Shown piece by piece: positions 42,416-43,710 of a stretch of 43,710 bases of DNA. Each line of letters begins with the position of its first letter. The first letter of the stretch is position 1. The notes under the pieces were generated by a model that did no database searches, was not told the origin of the DNA, and worked only from the letters and a program-made list of their open reading frames with translations. Made by a program: the position numbers and the translations under genes. The DNA comes from SVTX01 sp045612105 (lineage in GTDB: Bacteria; Bacillota; Clostridia; Oscillospirales; CAG-272): NCBI GenBank assembly GCA_045612105.1, contig JAZKYL010000050.1, positions 1 to 43,710 on the forward strand, given 5' to 3'.

Positions 42416-43501
42416 ATGAATGGTAAAGAGACGAGAGAATGTCGGCTCTACGATAAGAATTCCTGCGCGGTAGGCTTTTTGAGAAAGAAAAAGATATCTG
42501 CATTACTGAAATACGCTTTGGTGGTGGTAGCGATCATTGCTTGCGCTATGCTTGTGACCTGGATCTTGCGCAGTGAAAATGTGTTGAATAGATTCACACC
42601 GCAAGGACCCGGTGGTAACGTGGGAAATAACTTAAATCCGAACGGAGCTAATACGACTGTGGGGACCGATAGATTTCATAGCGAAGAGGAAGAATGCGAT
42701 AGCCTTGTCGCAGACAGTGAGGAAACTGTCGACGAGACAAAAGCCGAAGAAACCGAGACTTGTGTCATCAGTGAGACAAATTCTCAAAATGTATCTTGTG
42801 CAGACTTGTCATACGCAGAAAAAGGCAACGGGTATATAATAAACTATTCCGGCGCACAGATAGATGTGGAGGGCCTGTTGGAGGTAGGATTTCAAAATGC
42901 CAAATATTCCTATTCCGAACGTCCGGTAGTGTTGATATTGCACACGCATACATCAGAAGGGTATTACGGTATGGATAAAAGCAACCCTATACATACACTG
43001 ACTAAAAGTGTAGTTGCTGTGGGTGAAAAAATTGTTTATGAACTGAACTCGCGCGGAATATCATCTGTGCATTGCAGCGTGATACACGACAGTGATGGCT
43101 ATCCCTATACCAACGCGCGAGAAACCATCGAGACCATGCTGAGAATATATCCGACTATAGAATACGTTATCGATCTTCACCGACTCGATCTGACCGATGA
43201 AAAGAATACCCCGATAAGCGCGATTTCACCCACAGGCATAGCGCAAATGCGCCTTACGGTCAGCAGCGACGGAAAAAAGCCGAGAGACAATCTTGCCCTG
43301 GCACTCGCGCTTCGCCAAAAGCTCAACTCCAATAATCAAAGACTTTGTATGCCTATAGTTTATACCAATAGCTCTTATAACGCGCCGCTGTCACAGTACT
43401 ATCTTAAAATTGATGTAGGATCTTTGGGAAACGATGCCGCAGAAGCACTCGCGGCAGCAGAGATATTTGCCGAAACCTTTGCCGACGTTCTGAAAAAATG
43501 A
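42416..43501 (+). CDS. spoIIP: Stage II sporulation protein P
   Basis: Peptidoglycan amidase/endopeptidase that works with SpoIID and SpoIIM during engulfment of the forespore. It has 361 residues from the ATG at 42416, after GGAGAG. One membrane helix (about 28-50) anchors it. An acidic, Glu/Thr-rich spacer (about 80-125) leads to the catalytic domain, with ILHTHTSEGY (H176, H178, E181), GEKIVYELNSRGI and VIDLHRLDL (H255). The usual HRD after the last His is HRL here. No spoIIM or gpr neighbour is visible within the window. Confidence 0.9.
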   Translation: MNGKETRECRLYDKNSCAVGFLRKKKISALLKYALVVVAIIACAMLVTWILRSENVLNRFTPQGPGGNVGNNLNPNGANTTVGTDRFHSEEEECDSLVADSEETVDETKAEETETCVISETNSQNVSCADLSYAEKGNGYIINYSGAQIDVEGLLEVGFQNAKYSYSERPVVLILHTHTSEGYYGMDKSNPIHTLTKSVVAVGEKIVYELNSRGISSVHCSVIHDSDGYPYTNARETIETMLRIYPTIEYVIDLHRLDLTDEKNTPISAISPTGIAQMRLTVSSDGKKPRDNLALALALRQKLNSNNQRLCMPIVYTNSSYNAPLSQYYLKIDVGSLGNDAAEALAAAEIFAETFADVLKK

Positions 43502-43710
43502 AGCTTGACAAACAGATAAATTGCTATTTAGCGGGGAGAACGCGGTGCCTCCGGCGGCACACTTTTTTGGAAAAAAAGTGTGTCAAAAAACTTCCCTGAA
43601 AAAGGATAAAATTTCACCAATAAAGTCTTTTGAAACCGTGGATATTTTAATCAGAGTTTATCTTCTATCGTGTTTCTAGTGCATTATAAACTATTTATTT
43701 ACAAGCAATT
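43502..43710 (+). other. Tail after spoIIP with repeat-like element
   Basis: No gene is seen. The first 90 bases hold the palindromic motif copy 2 and two hairpins, described separately. From about 43600 to the edge the sequence is AT-rich and I see nothing recognisable. Confidence 0.5.
43515..43590. repeat. Composite intergenic element after spoIIP
   Basis: GATAAATTGCTATTTAGCG (43515-43533) is the second copy of the motif at 33206-33224. It is followed by GGGGAGA, a GC hairpin GTGCC-TCCGGC-GGCAC (43545-43560), a T-run/A-run hairpin CACACTTTTTT with AAAAAAGTGTG (43558-43582), then CAAAAAA. The last three parts mirror the order at 37439-37495. Confidence 0.6.

Noticed and set aside
40012..43501. 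A peptide-uptake or sporulation-signal operon formed by the binding protein and spoIIP
   Set aside because: The two genes are divergent with separate promoters and no transporter genes, so no operon can be claimed.

Overview
The window reads as a contiguous chromosomal segment of an endospore-lineage Firmicute, most likely an uncultured Clostridia member (Oscillospirales/Christensenellales-like). The evidence is the low-to-moderate GC, strong AAGGAGG-type ribosome sites, SpoIIP, a T-box leader, and the gene order infC-rpmI-rplT ... dprA-topA-trmFO-plsX-rnc-smc-ftsY ... rdgB-yhbY-nadD-yqeK-rsfS. The taxonomic call is an inference from gene content. I see no prophage, insertion sequence, CRISPR array, rRNA or tRNA.

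Region by region. 1-1872: lon, cut off by the left edge before its protease active site. 1873-2614: a divergent control region with the lon promoter, two infC promoters and a folded leader probably read by ribosomal protein L20. 2615-3813: infC (AUA start), rpmI, rplT and a terminator. 3932-17783: a tight, often overlapping plus-strand run of rRNA/tRNA modification, DNA processing, topology and membrane-targeting genes (spoU methylase, dprA, topA, trmFO, plsX, rnc, Elp3-like radical SAM, smc, ftsY). 17890-20800: a small membrane protein, then rdgB, yhbY, nadD, yqeK and rsfS, closed by a bidirectional terminator at 20807-20837.

20849-26381 (minus): one probable operon led by a GH36 alpha-galactosidase, followed by a polysaccharide deacetylase, an RNHCP zinc protein, ruvX, a membrane-anchored unknown and a creatininase-family hydrolase. 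A GH2 glycosidase (26585-29326) diverges from it across a 203-bp promoter region. Together these look like a glycan-use locus that has captured the housekeeping gene ruvX. 29365-33526 (minus): a phenylalanine T-box, pheS, pheT and a DUF896 protein. 33610-39852 (minus): a beta-lactamase-fold hydrolase, gltX, glnS, a beta-helix protein (possible GH110-like galactosidase) and a DUF1294 membrane protein, with four consecutive hairpins between gltX and glnS. 40012-42063 (minus): an orphan oligopeptide-type binding lipoprotein. 42416-43501 (plus): spoIIP, followed by a repeat-like tail.

No clear new defence or biosynthetic system is visible. The points most worth checking are the AUA-started infC with its multibranched leader, a KH-like tail on the Elp3-like radical SAM protein, the GluRS/GlnRS pair with unusual signature motifs, dispersed palindromic intergenic elements, and the mixed GH36-ruvX operon.
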